A DNA stretch of 64,000 bases from Gemmatimonadota bacterium (GTDB lineage: Bacteria > Gemmatimonadota > Gemmatimonadetes > Gemmatimonadales > Gemmatimonadaceae). Of the stretch, positions 1 to 8,991 are shown piece by piece. Made by a program: the position numbers and the translations under genes. How positions within the stretch are numbered: the first letter of the stretch is position 1; every line of letters begins with the position of its first letter. Location: positions 1-64,000 of the forward strand of contig JAPLKU010000003.1 of the NCBI GenBank assembly GCA_026387935.1. Reading direction: 5' to 3'. The notes under the pieces were generated by a model. The model was not told the origin of the DNA. It searched no databases and worked only from the letters and a program-made list of their open reading frames with translations.

Positions 1-371
1 GAACCGATGGGAACAATGATGGGTTTGGGAAAGTTGTTGCTGTTGCGTGATTGGAACGCGGCGGGCGTGAACACCGTGTCTCTCCGCGTGATGGCATCAC
101 TGCGGGATTGGAACTGGATGACAACATCCACGGCGTTTGACTTGATCCAGTCCTTCACTGCTTCGCGGTTGGTTTCCTTCACTGCTTCGCGGTGGGTCAC
201 TGGGAACTGGGAACCCACTTCGTGAGTTCCTTCATCCCCGACTGCGTCGGGTCTGAAATCACTGGTGTTGGTCATACCAGGTGCCTGATGGGAACTGTTG
301 TTGGTGCTACCAGATGCCTGATGGGATTGGAGTGTTCCCTTGTTCAGTGTGTCGTTATTCGCATTGTTCAT
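1..371 (-). CDS. Partial hypothetical protein of the foreign segment, running off the left edge (MNNANNDTLNKGTLQSHQASGSTNNSSHQAPGMTNTSDFRPDAV...)
   Basis: Minus frame open from ATG at 371 to position 1 (>120 codons); upstream GAGGG Shine-Dalgarno-like sequence; the two direct repeats fall in this frame. Missing from the supplied ORF track, probably because no stop is in the window. Confidence 0.6.
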   Translation of the reverse strand, partial: MNNANNDTLNKGTLQSHQASGSTNNSSHQAPGMTNTSDFRPDAVGDEGTHEVGSQFPVTHREAVKETNREAVKDWIKSNAVDVVIQFQSRSDAITRRDTVFTPAAFQSRNSNNFPKPIIVPIG

Positions 372-591
372 TCGTTGATCCCTCAGGTCGCTGGTGAGTG
401 GGTGATGAGTTCGGTTATGGGTACACGTGGGGTAAAGGGGAGAAGTGGTTCTACTCAGTGGGTGCTGCCAATGTCCTGTAGAGCGAGTGATTCCTTTTCT
501 GTCTATGAACTAGCGATGCTAGAACGCAGTGGTGACTGCTGAAGAGGTCAAGTTTCCTTCTCGTCCAAGGTGCTACATGTTCTTGTGACTT

Positions 592-607
592 CGTGACACT
601 TGTCACG
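592..607. promoter_or_regulatory. 16-bp palindrome CGTGACACTTGTCACG, possible operator upstream of the 371 (-) CDS
   Basis: 7+2+7 perfect inverted repeat in the non-coding gap between the recombinase terminator and the CDS. Confidence 0.35.
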
Positions 608-647
608 CATAACGAAATATTTATACAAACCGATATTGCTACAGCCA

Positions 648-673
648 ATAAAAAAAGACACGCAGGGTGTCTT
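648..673 (-). terminator. Intrinsic terminator downstream of the serine recombinase
   Basis: Minus strand AAGACAC-CCTGC-GTGTCTT followed by a T run. Confidence 0.6.
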
Positions 674-843
674 GGGGGACGAAAAACTTTTTGAGTTTTT
701 CTTTCTTGAACGTCGTTGAGATGTTCACGTCATCGTGGTTTACCCAAACGGTACATGTCTGTGTGACTAGAGATGTTCAAGATGCCCAACCCTGCAACTC
801 GTACTACTTCAACAACACGTGTCGTACAGTCTTGGTACAAGTG

Positions 844-1485
844 TTATGCGACCAACCTGTCTCGCACTTTGTATACCGTTCTCACGGATACTGATAGAAT
901 CTTCGCGATATGAGTGACTCGGGTGTTCTCGCGAAGCAGCTTGATGATTTTCTGCGACTTGGGTTTCTCGAGAAACGCAAGAAGTGATTCATGTGACCCT
1001 TTTCGTCGTCCCGTGTACAACCCCTTTGCTTTCGCGATGGCAATGCCTTCCATCTGTCGTTCCCTGATGTTCGTTCTTTCAATACTTGATAAACATGTCA
1101 TCACGGACAGAACGATTTGCGCGGTGGCATTCACGGTGCCATCGTCATTCAACAGTCGGATGCCTTCTTTCTGAATGATGACTTGAATCTTGTTCTCGAC
1201 GAAATACTGAATGGTGATGGTGATGTCTGCAATGTCTCGTCCCGCGCGACTGATTTCATGAAAATGGATTTCCCCGATTTCTCCCTTCGCGCAATCATTC
1301 AACAACTGTCTTCCAGCAACCCTGTCTCGAAACTTCACCACCCCTGAAATCTTGTCTTCATAGTGTCGAGAAAACGTCGTCGTCCCTCCTAGCGTCGCGT
1401 CTGCACGACGAAACGACTGCATTTGTCTGTCTGTCTTCTGAGACGCACTTGAGACTCGTGCGTACGAAACCGTGAGTTTTGTCAT
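844..1485 (-). CDS. Serine recombinase (resolvase/invertase family)
   Basis: MTKLTVSYARVSSASQKTDRQ... N-terminal catalytic motif, HFHEISRAGRDIADI, C-terminal helix-turn-helix. Start moved to 1485 because AGAGGAAAA precedes that ATG. Confidence 0.9.
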   Translation of the reverse strand: MTKLTVSYARVSSASQKTDRQMQSFRRADATLGGTTTFSRHYEDKISGVVKFRDRVAGRQLLNDCAKGEIGEIHFHEISRAGRDIADITITIQYFVENKIQVIIQKEGIRLLNDDGTVNATAQIVLSVMTCLSSIERTNIRERQMEGIAIAKAKGLYTGRRKGSHESLLAFLEKPKSQKIIKLLRENTRVTHIAKILSVSVRTVYKVRDRLVA

Positions 1486-1732
1486 TTTTCCTCTGTTTTC
1501 GACTGGTACGTCCAACATGTCACCTGTGGGACATACACTAAAACTAACATGTATGGGTCTGTTTGTCAACCCCAGAAAACACCTGTAAGTGCTTTAACCA
1601 CAAGCAGTTACATGGTTCAATATGATGATGGTTACAGAAGGTTTCTTGTCTCAGAATCAGGTGATTTTACCGTCATTTCCAGGTATAGTCTAAAAATGAT
1701 GTTTTTTCTGTCCCAGTGTTCGGTGTAAATGA

Positions 1733-1776
1733 GAGAACGGAAAAAGTGATAACGTCAGTTCACTTTTTCTGTTCTC
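1733..1776. repeat. Inverted repeat GAGAACGGAAAAAGTGA / TCACTTTTTCTGTTCTC
   Basis: 17-bp arms, one mismatch, 10-bp spacer, in AT-rich non-coding DNA. Confidence 0.7.
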
Positions 1777-1956
1777 ACGTTTCGCCAGAATTACAACCAT
1801 TATTTGTTTTATTCTTTATTATTTAAATAAGAATGATTCTTTAGTAACTTCTTTAGTAATAATGTCGCTGTATAGACATGTTTTTGGTCACTGAGACGGT
1901 GTTGAGGTTTGCTAAGTCGTTATGTGACAACACTTGGAGATTGGTGTGTAGTTAGG

Positions 1957-2034
1957 CATCACTTTTACAACACGATGGAAGAAGTCGACCGCACGGTTGG
2001 GACCATCAAGCGGTACATCGCCAACGGCGTGTAA
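1957..2034 (+). pseudogene. C-terminal fragment of a class-V aminotransferase / cysteine desulfurase-like protein
   Basis: HHFYNTMEEVDRTVGTIKRYIANGV* resembles the conserved HxYNTxEEVDR C-terminus; the frame upstream is low-GC foreign sequence and stops at ~1903. Confidence 0.6.
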
Positions 2035-2043
2035 GAAAAGGTC

Positions 2044-2090
2044 CAGCTCGGCCGCGGCCGAGCTGATTTCGGCCAATTTCGCGGAATTGG
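2044..2090 (+). terminator. Tandem palindromes, terminator-like
   Basis: Perfect 22-bp palindrome CAGCTCGGCCGCGGCCGAGCTG, then CCAATT-TCGCGG-AATTGG and CAACCTTTTT just after the aminotransferase stub. Confidence 0.45.
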
Positions 2091-2125
2091 CAACCTTTTT
2101 GACCCCGTACTCGTTCTAATGATGT

Positions 2126-2158
2126 GGTAACGGCAAACGTCCAACGTTTGCCGTTACC
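2126..2158. repeat. Perfect 15-bp inverted repeat (3-nt loop) in the leader of the TonB receptor gene
   Basis: GGTAACGGCAAACGT-CCA-ACGTTTGCCGTTACC. Confidence 0.75.
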
Positions 2159-2198
2159 CGTCAGGCTCGCCCCATCCATCCCGACTCCACACACTTCC

Positions 2199-5100
2199 GT
2201 GAAACTGCGCCTGCTCCTTGCGACGCTCCTTTGCGTAGTTGCCTCTGCCTTTTCCTCGCCGCTTTCCGCCCAGACCGTTGACGTCATTCGCGGCCGGGTG
2301 ACCGGCCCGGAAAACCAGCCGCTCGAGGGCGCCCAGGTCACGGTGACCACGTTGGCTGGCGCGGTAAGCCGGAACGCCCGAACCGATGCGAATGGCCGGT
2401 ATACCGTCACCTTTCCCGGTGGCGATGGTGACTACTTCGTCACGTTCAATTCGATCGGATACGCCCAGCGCCGTTACGAGATCAAGCGCGTCGCCGATGA
2501 AGACATCCTGATTGCCGACTCGAAGATGTCGCGCACGGCGACGGCACTCGGCGAAGTGCGAGTTCAGGGCGACCGCACGCGCCCCAATCGCAATGAGACC
2601 AATCCCGATATCAGCGGCACCGAGCGGGCAACGAACACGTCCGCACTCTCTGCGGCGCAAATGGGCGACCTCGCCGCGATGGCCGCGTCCATTCCCGGCG
2701 TGCTGCTCGTACCCGGTGCCGATGGCGACCCATCCGGCTTCTCGGTGCTTGGCCTCGATCCGAGCCAGAACTCCACAACACTCAACGGACAGAACTTCGG
2801 CGGCTCGGACATTCCGCGCGACGCCGCCGTTGGTTCGTCGCTCACCACATCGCCGTACGACGTGTCCCGCGGCGGCTTCAGCGGCGCGAACTTCAACCTG
2901 CGCACACAGAGTGGAACGAACTTCATCCTCCGCACGAACAGTCTGAACATCGACTCGCCGTCCATGCAGTGGACGGACCAAGCTGCCAAGGCGCTCGGGC
3001 AGCAGTACAGCAATCTCTCGCTGGGCGGCCGGCTCTCCGGACCGATCAAATACAACCAGTCGTTCTTCAACCTCGCGTACCAGCTCGGGCGCCGGTCGAA
3101 TGACCTGCAGACCTTGCTCAATACGTCGCCGCTCGGGTTGCAGACCAGCGGCATCGCGGCGGATTCGATCACGCGACTGCTCGGCATTGCGCAGCGCCTG
3201 AATGTGCCAACCACGGCCGGGCACCCCGCGAGCGAGCGCCTCAGCGACCAGGGTTCCATCATCGGCTCCTTTGATCTTGCTCCGCCATCGTCGCGCGCTG
3301 GATCGGCCTACAACCTCACGGTAAATGGTTCGTGGAACACGCAGTCGCCGGTGTCGAACCTGACGTCGGAGTTTCCGGCCCACAGCGGCGATCGTAGGAA
3401 CTGGAACGCTGGCGGACAGTTCCGGCACTCGACGTACTGGGGCATCGGCATCCTCAGCGAAACAACGCTTGGACTTACCGGGTCCGACAACAATTCGGTT
3501 CCGTACCTCGAGATGCCGAGCGGAAGCGTGCGCATCAACTCGACGTTTGCGGATGGCACCAATGGCGTGAAGAGCATCGGCTTCGGCGGCAACTCGTCGC
3601 TCAACAGCTCCTCATCCAACGCATCGCTCGCCTTCACGAACCTGAGTTCCTGGTTCAGCGAGAACAACAAGCACCGCATCAAGCTCTCAACCGAGCTGCG
3701 CAACGATTCCTACGGAATCGACCAGCACATCAACCAGCTCGGCGCGTTCACGTTCAACTCGCTGGCCGACCTCGATGCCGGACGGCCCGCCTCGTTCAGC
3801 CGCACATTGTCGCCGCGCACGCGGAGCGGCAGTCAGATCGTCGGCGCCATTTCACTCGGTGATTCGTACCGCAGGAGCAACACTTTCCAGCTGCAGTATG
3901 GCGTGCGAATCGACGGCAACGCCTTCAACACACACCCGAACGTGAACCCGCAGGTCGAGCAGCTCTTCGGCGTGAAAAACAGCGAAGTCCCGAATCGGTT
4001 GTATGTGAGCCCGCGGGTGGGGTTCTCGTGGAGCTATGGCACGGCCGCGCAGATTGCTGGGTTTGAAGGGGCATTCCGCGGGCCGCGCGCGACGGTGCGC
4101 GGCGGGCTGGGGCTGTTCCAGGGCACGCCTGGTGTGCAAACCCTCGGTGGTGCGATTGACAACACCGGCCTCGCGAGCGGTCTGCAGCAGGTGTTTTGCA
4201 CCGGTATCGCCACACCGACGCCGAACTGGGCCTCGTACGCCGGCGGCGCTGGCTCGATTCCAACCCAGTGCGCCGACGGCACGAGCGGCTCGGTGTTCTC
4301 GAGCACCGTGCCGAACGTTTCGTTGTTTGACAAGAACTACACCTCGCCCCGCAGCGTGCGGTCAAATCTGCAATGGGGCGGCGCGATTCTCGACAACCGG
4401 TTCAACGGCCAGTTCGAGGTGACGTACTCGCTCAACTTGAACCAGCCCGGCAACGTGGACCTGAACTTCTCGCCGACGCAGCGCTTTGCGCTGGCGGGAG
4501 AGGGCAACCGACCCGTGTATGTGCAGCCGACCAGTATTGACCCGCGCACCGGTCTCATCGCGTCGCGCGACGCGCGCGTGTCGCAGCTCTACAACCGCGT
4601 CACCGAAAGCAAGTCCGACCTTCGCTCGGAGAGCAAGCAGCTGCGCGCGTCGATTTCGCCGCTGACGTTCAACAGCGCGTTTTCCTGGAACCTGTCGTAC
4701 GTCTACCAGGACGTGCGCGAACGCGTGCGCGGGTTCGGCACGAACACCGTCGGCAACCCGTTCAACGAAGAATGGGCACGCTCGAACTTCGATTCGCGCC
4801 ACCAGATTCAGTATTCGCTCTTTTACAATGCGTGGGACTTCGTGCGCTTCAGCTGGAGCGGCGGTTTCCGGTCGGGCAACCCGTTCACGCCGCTCGTAAA
4901 TGCGGACTTGAACGGCGATGGATATGCCAACGACCGCGCGTTCATCTTTGACGGTGCTGGTGGTGGCGATGCCGCACTCGGGACCGCGATGCAAACGCTG
5001 GTGAAGTCGGCTCCCGGCTATGTGCAGAGTTGCCTGCAGAAGCAGACCGGCGCACTGGCAGGACGCAACAGCTGCGAAGGTCCGTGGACCTCGTCGGCGA

Positions 5101-5942
5101 ACCTCTCGATTTCATTCAATCCGGTGAAGCTGCAGCTCCCGCAGCGCGCCACGTTCACCTTTGCGGTTTCCAACCCGCTCGGCGCCGCCGACCTGATGCT
5201 CCACGGCAGCAACAACCTGCGCGGCTGGGGCCAGAGTCCCTTTCCTGACCAGAACCTGCTTTATGTGAAGGGCTTCGATCCGGCGACCAACAAGTACAAG
5301 TACGACGTCAACCAGCGCTTCGGCTCATCGAACCCCGCGTTCCAGCCTTTCCGCACGCCGGTCACGGTGACGGCGATGTTCCGCTTCGACATCGGACCGA
5401 CCCGTGAAGAGCAATCGCTCCTGCAGCAGCTCAACGTCGGGCGCCGCACCGACGGCAACAAGTTCAACGAGGGCGTGATCAAGGCGATCTATGCCAACGG
5501 CGGATTGGTGAATCCCATCGGCACGGTACTTCGCCAGTCCGACACCCTCAAGCTCACGAGCGTGCAGGCCGACAGCTTGGCGACGCTCAATCGCTGGTAC
5601 CTGATACGCCTCGATTCCATCTGGTCGCCAATCGCGAAGGCGCTCGCCGACCTGCCTGATCGCTACGACGAAGGCGATGCGTATGTCCGCTACAAGCATG
5701 GCCGCGAAGCCACGGTCGATCTGCTCAAGCGCATTGCGCCACAAGTGAAAGGCGTGCTCAACGAAGCGCAGAAGCGCCAGCTGCCGTCTATCGTCACCAG
5801 CTATCTCGATACGCGCTACCTCGCCTCCATTCGCTCCGGCACCGCCGGGGCCGGCGGGACCGGCTTCGGCGGCGGCGGTGGCGGCCCCGCAATTTTCGGT
5901 GGTGGCGGTGGCGGTGGGCAGACGATCACCATTGTTCGGTAA
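2199..5942 (+). CDS. TonB-dependent receptor with N-terminal carboxypeptidase-regulatory-like domain, extra C-terminal helical region and Gly-rich tail
   Basis: GTG start before signal peptide KLRLLLATLLCVVASAFSSPLSA; IRGRVTGPENQPLEGAQVTVT domain; plug and barrel-like sequence. Confidence 0.85.
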   Translation: MKLRLLLATLLCVVASAFSSPLSAQTVDVIRGRVTGPENQPLEGAQVTVTTLAGAVSRNARTDANGRYTVTFPGGDGDYFVTFNSIGYAQRRYEIKRVADEDILIADSKMSRTATALGEVRVQGDRTRPNRNETNPDISGTERATNTSALSAAQMGDLAAMAASIPGVLLVPGADGDPSGFSVLGLDPSQNSTTLNGQNFGGSDIPRDAAVGSSLTTSPYDVSRGGFSGANFNLRTQSGTNFILRTNSLNIDSPSMQWTDQAAKALGQQYSNLSLGGRLSGPIKYNQSFFNLAYQLGRRSNDLQTLLNTSPLGLQTSGIAADSITRLLGIAQRLNVPTTAGHPASERLSDQGSIIGSFDLAPPSSRAGSAYNLTVNGSWNTQSPVSNLTSEFPAHSGDRRNWNAGGQFRHSTYWGIGILSETTLGLTGSDNNSVPYLEMPSGSVRINSTFADGTNGVKSIGFGGNSSLNSSSSNASLAFTNLSSWFSENNKHRIKLSTELRNDSYGIDQHINQLGAFTFNSLADLDAGRPASFSRTLSPRTRSGSQIVGAISLGDSYRRSNTFQLQYGVRIDGNAFNTHPNVNPQVEQLFGVKNSEVPNRLYVSPRVGFSWSYGTAAQIAGFEGAFRGPRATVRGGLGLFQGTPGVQTLGGAIDNTGLASGLQQVFCTGIATPTPNWASYAGGAGSIPTQCADGTSGSVFSSTVPNVSLFDKNYTSPRSVRSNLQWGGAILDNRFNGQFEVTYSLNLNQPGNVDLNFSPTQRFALAGEGNRPVYVQPTSIDPRTGLIASRDARVSQLYNRVTESKSDLRSESKQLRASISPLTFNSAFSWNLSYVYQDVRERVRGFGTNTVGNPFNEEWARSNFDSRHQIQYSLFYNAWDFVRFSWSGGFRSGNPFTPLVNADLNGDGYANDRAFIFDGAGGGDAALGTAMQTLVKSAPGYVQSCLQKQTGALAGRNSCEGPWTSSANLSISFNPVKLQLPQRATFTFAVSNPLGAADLMLHGSNNLRGWGQSPFPDQNLLYVKGFDPATNKYKYDVNQRFGSSNPAFQPFRTPVTVTAMFRFDIGPTREEQSLLQQLNVGRRTDGNKFNEGVIKAIYANGGLVNPIGTVLRQSDTLKLTSVQADSLATLNRWYLIRLDSIWSPIAKALADLPDRYDEGDAYVRYKHGREATVDLLKRIAPQVKGVLNEAQKRQLPSIVTSYLDTRYLASIRSGTAGAGGTGFGGGGGGPAIFGGGGGGGQTITIVR

Positions 5943-5970
5943 GTTCGTAGGCACTCCCTCCTCATCACGA

Positions 5971-7416
5971 ATGCCCATGTCAACGCTTCGCTCAGCATTT
6001 GTCCGCGTGCTCGGCATTGCCACGATTTCGGGTGGCGCTGCGCTGTCCGCGATGGCGCAGGAACCCACCACGACCGCCGCCGGCGCGCTGCCACCCATTC
6101 GCGCACTCGGGAAAGCAACCGCGCGCTCGACGGACCTCCTCGGCGCCGTGTCTCAGGTGCGGGCGCTCCCAGGCGGCCGAGTGCTGGTGAACGACAATCT
6201 CGGCCGAAAGGTCGTGATGTTCGAGCCAGGCCTTGGCTCGTTCAAGGTCGTGGCCGATACGACCAGCGCAACCGCCAATGCCTACAGCTCGCGGGCCGGC
6301 GGACTGGTTGCCTACAAAGGCGATTCCACGCTCTTCGTCGATCCAACATCGCTGTCCATGCTCGTCATCGACAGCAAAGGCAGCATCACGCGCGTCATGT
6401 CTGTGCCGCGCCCGAACGATGCGGCGTCGCTGATTGGCGGGCCGAACGGCACTCCGGCGTTCGACGCGCAGGGCCGGCTGGTCTATCGCGCACCGCCACA
6501 TCTCCATGTGGAAGGTGCTGGGTTTGGCGGCGCCGGTGGCGCGGGCGGTGGCGCGGGCGGTGGCCGCGGACAATTCCAGATGCCGACCTTCCCCGACTCG
6601 GCAGCAATCGTGCGCATCGCGCTCGATACGCGCGCCGTTGATACCGTCGCCTGGCTCAAGATCGCCAAGCAGACCACGACCACCACGCACACGGCCGACG
6701 GCGGCCGCTCCGTGGTTTCGACCATCAACCCGATGCAGATCGTGGACGATTGGGCCGTGACCGCTGATGGGCGAGTGGCGATCGTGCGCGGCCAGGACTA
6801 CAAGATCGAATGGATTGATGGCAAGGGCGCAGTGGCCGGCTCGAGCAAGATTCCATTCGCGTGGCGCCGTCTGAACGATTCGATGAAGGTGGCGTTCATC
6901 GACTCGACGAAAAAGGCGATGGAGGTGCTGCGCCAGCAGGCGGCCGCGCTGGCCCAGGCCGGTGGCACGGCGTCGGCGTTCGCTCCCGACCCGACCGCAG
7001 GCATCGGTGGTCCGCCGGCGAACGTTCGCTTCGAGTTCCACGGCGCCGGCGAGGAAGCACGGCGGCCGCAGGCTGCCAGCTCGAACGGTGCGCCGACAAC
7101 CGGCGGACCAAATACATCGCAAGTCGCCCAGCTCAACTTCGTGAATCCGACGGACCTGCCAGACTATGCACCGCCTTTCGCAGCCGGCGCGGCGCGCAGC
7201 GACCTGAATGGAAACGTTTGGATCCGCACATCAAACGTCTACAACAACGGATCAGTGTACGACATCGTGAATGCCAAAGGCGCGCTGACCGATCGTGTCC
7301 TGCTTCCCCCTGGCCGCGTGATTGCCGGATTCGGCCCGGGCGTGGTGTATATGGGCTACCGCGACGGCGCGGGCGTGCGCCTCGAAGTGGCGCCGATTGC
7401 GAGCGCAACACCCTAA
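5971..7416 (+). CDS. Secreted protein of unknown function (paralogue 1)
   Basis: Signal peptide MPMSTLRSAFVRVLGIATISGGAALSAMAQ; nearly collinear with the next CDS. Confidence 0.75.
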   Translation: MPMSTLRSAFVRVLGIATISGGAALSAMAQEPTTTAAGALPPIRALGKATARSTDLLGAVSQVRALPGGRVLVNDNLGRKVVMFEPGLGSFKVVADTTSATANAYSSRAGGLVAYKGDSTLFVDPTSLSMLVIDSKGSITRVMSVPRPNDAASLIGGPNGTPAFDAQGRLVYRAPPHLHVEGAGFGGAGGAGGGAGGGRGQFQMPTFPDSAAIVRIALDTRAVDTVAWLKIAKQTTTTTHTADGGRSVVSTINPMQIVDDWAVTADGRVAIVRGQDYKIEWIDGKGAVAGSSKIPFAWRRLNDSMKVAFIDSTKKAMEVLRQQAAALAQAGGTASAFAPDPTAGIGGPPANVRFEFHGAGEEARRPQAASSNGAPTTGGPNTSQVAQLNFVNPTDLPDYAPPFAAGAARSDLNGNVWIRTSNVYNNGSVYDIVNAKGALTDRVLLPPGRVIAGFGPGVVYMGYRDGAGVRLEVAPIASATP

Positions 7417-7451
7417 GTATCCTCTGGACTTACATCGAACCAATCAGAACT

Positions 7452-8867
7452 ATGTCCCTACATCGCAAACTGCTCGCGCTCGCTTTTACTGCCGTGTCGA
7501 CTCGTGCGTCGGCGCAACAGCCAACCACCGCCGCTGCAGGCGCCCTGCCGGCCATTCGGCAGCTCGCCAAGCCACGCGCTGTTTCCACGGAACTGCTTGG
7601 CGCCGTCTCTCAAGTGCGCCAGCTTTCCAACGGCAGCGTACTGGTCAACGACAACCTCGGCCGCAAAGTTGTGCTCTTCGACGCCGGGCTGACCAAGTCG
7701 ACCGTCGTCGCGGACACGACGAGCGCCACGGCCAATGCCTACAGCTCGCGCGCCGGCGGACTCATCGCGTACAAGGGCGACTCCACACTCTTCGTTGACC
7801 CCACATCCCTCTCGATGCTCGTCATCGACGGCAAGGGCAGCGTGGCGCGCGTGATGTCCGTCCCGCGTCCGAACGAGGCACAGTCACTGATCGGCGGCCC
7901 GAGTGGCACACCAGGATTCGACGCGCAGGGCCGCCTGGTCTATCGCGCGCCGCCAAACTTCCGGATCACGCCGCCGCCCGGCGGCGATATGTCGAAGTTC
8001 GTCATGCCGCAGATTCCGGATTCTGCCGCTGTCGTTCGGATCGCGCTCGACACGCGCAAGGTGGACACGGTCGCGTTCCTGAAGACGCAAAAGACGAACG
8101 TGTCGATGTCGCAAGGCGCGGACGGTCGCATGAGCGTCACGAGCACGCTCAATCCGATGCAGGTCATCGACGACTGGGCGGTTACCGCCGACGGTCGCGT
8201 GGCCATTGTGCGCGGTCAGGAGTACCGCATTGACTGGATCGATGGCACTGGCGCGGTTGCTGCATCAAACAAGGTGCCTTTTGCCTGGCGCCACCTCGAT
8301 GATTCAATAAAGGTTGCGTTCATCGACTCGACACGAGCTGCCATGGAGACCCTGCGTCAGCAGGCGCTCACGCGAATGCAAGCAGGCGGAGGCGGCGCAG
8401 CCGGCATCGCCGCGGCTGCGCCTGGTCTGGCCGCAGCGGCGGGCATTGAGATGGGCGCCATGGCCGGTATACGAATGGAATTCCGCGCGGGCCCCGGCGA
8501 CGGTCCCCGGGGCGCTGCTCCGGGTGCATCCAATGGCGCTCCGCCAGCCGGCGGACCAGCGAATATCACGATTCCGCCGCTCAACTTCGTGAATCCGTCC
8601 GAACTACCGGACTACGCACCGCCGTTCACGGCGGGCGCCGTCCGCGGAGATCTCGACGGCAATGTCTGGATTCGCACGTCAAATGTTTTCAGCGGCGGCT
8701 CGGTGTACGACATCGTCAACGCGAAGGGAGAACTCACGGATCGTGTGCTCCTCCCCGCCGGCCGCGTGATCGCCGGGTTCGGCAAGGGCGTCGTGTACAT
8801 GGGCGTGCGCGATGGCACTGCCGGGGTGCGCCTCGAAGTCGCTCCGATCCGCTCGGCGACGCCGTAA
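7452..8867 (+). CDS. Secreted protein of unknown function (paralogue 2)
   Basis: Signal peptide MSLHRKLLALAFTAVSTRASAQ; shares GAVSQVR, NDNLGRKVV, DTTSATANAYSSRAGGL, GDSTLFVDPTSLSMLVID with paralogue 1. Confidence 0.78.
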   Translation: MSLHRKLLALAFTAVSTRASAQQPTTAAAGALPAIRQLAKPRAVSTELLGAVSQVRQLSNGSVLVNDNLGRKVVLFDAGLTKSTVVADTTSATANAYSSRAGGLIAYKGDSTLFVDPTSLSMLVIDGKGSVARVMSVPRPNEAQSLIGGPSGTPGFDAQGRLVYRAPPNFRITPPPGGDMSKFVMPQIPDSAAVVRIALDTRKVDTVAFLKTQKTNVSMSQGADGRMSVTSTLNPMQVIDDWAVTADGRVAIVRGQEYRIDWIDGTGAVAASNKVPFAWRHLDDSIKVAFIDSTRAAMETLRQQALTRMQAGGGGAAGIAAAAPGLAAAAGIEMGAMAGIRMEFRAGPGDGPRGAAPGASNGAPPAGGPANITIPPLNFVNPSELPDYAPPFTAGAVRGDLDGNVWIRTSNVFSGGSVYDIVNAKGELTDRVLLPAGRVIAGFGKGVVYMGVRDGTAGVRLEVAPIRSATP

Positions 8868-8889
8868 CCTTCGTCCGTCGCAGTGCTCG

Positions 8890-8917
8890 AACGGGAGCCG
8901 CGATCGCGGCTCCCGTT
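8890..8917 (+). terminator. Terminator-like 28-bp palindrome
   Basis: AACGGGAGCCGCGATCGCGGCTCCCGTT followed by TCGTTT. Confidence 0.6.
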
Positions 8918-8991
8918 TCGTTTGGGTTGTCGCATCGGGCGGTCGCACGAATCGGGTCGACCGCGCTCTGCCGCCCCGCTAATCTTCGCGC

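Noticed and set aside
151-326. CRISPR-like or iteron repeats near the left edge
   Set aside because: Only two copies of each, and both periods are multiples of three within an open minus-strand frame, so they are better explained as in-frame protein repeats.
451-648. 65-aa minus ORF and the plus ORFs at 667..894, 914..1174 and 1117..1347
   Set aside because: No ribosome site or similarity; they overlap the recombinase terminator, the gene itself or regulatory DNA.
844-2034. Defence island around the recombinase
   Set aside because: No nuclease, methylase, helicase or other defence-associated gene is readable in the visible part of the element.
2154-3428. 424-aa minus ORF opposite the TonB receptor, and similar ORFs (e.g. 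5992..7122, 43892..45208, 45647..46810)
   Set aside because: Shadow ORFs created by high-GC codon bias; no domains, no ribosome sites, overlap confident genes.
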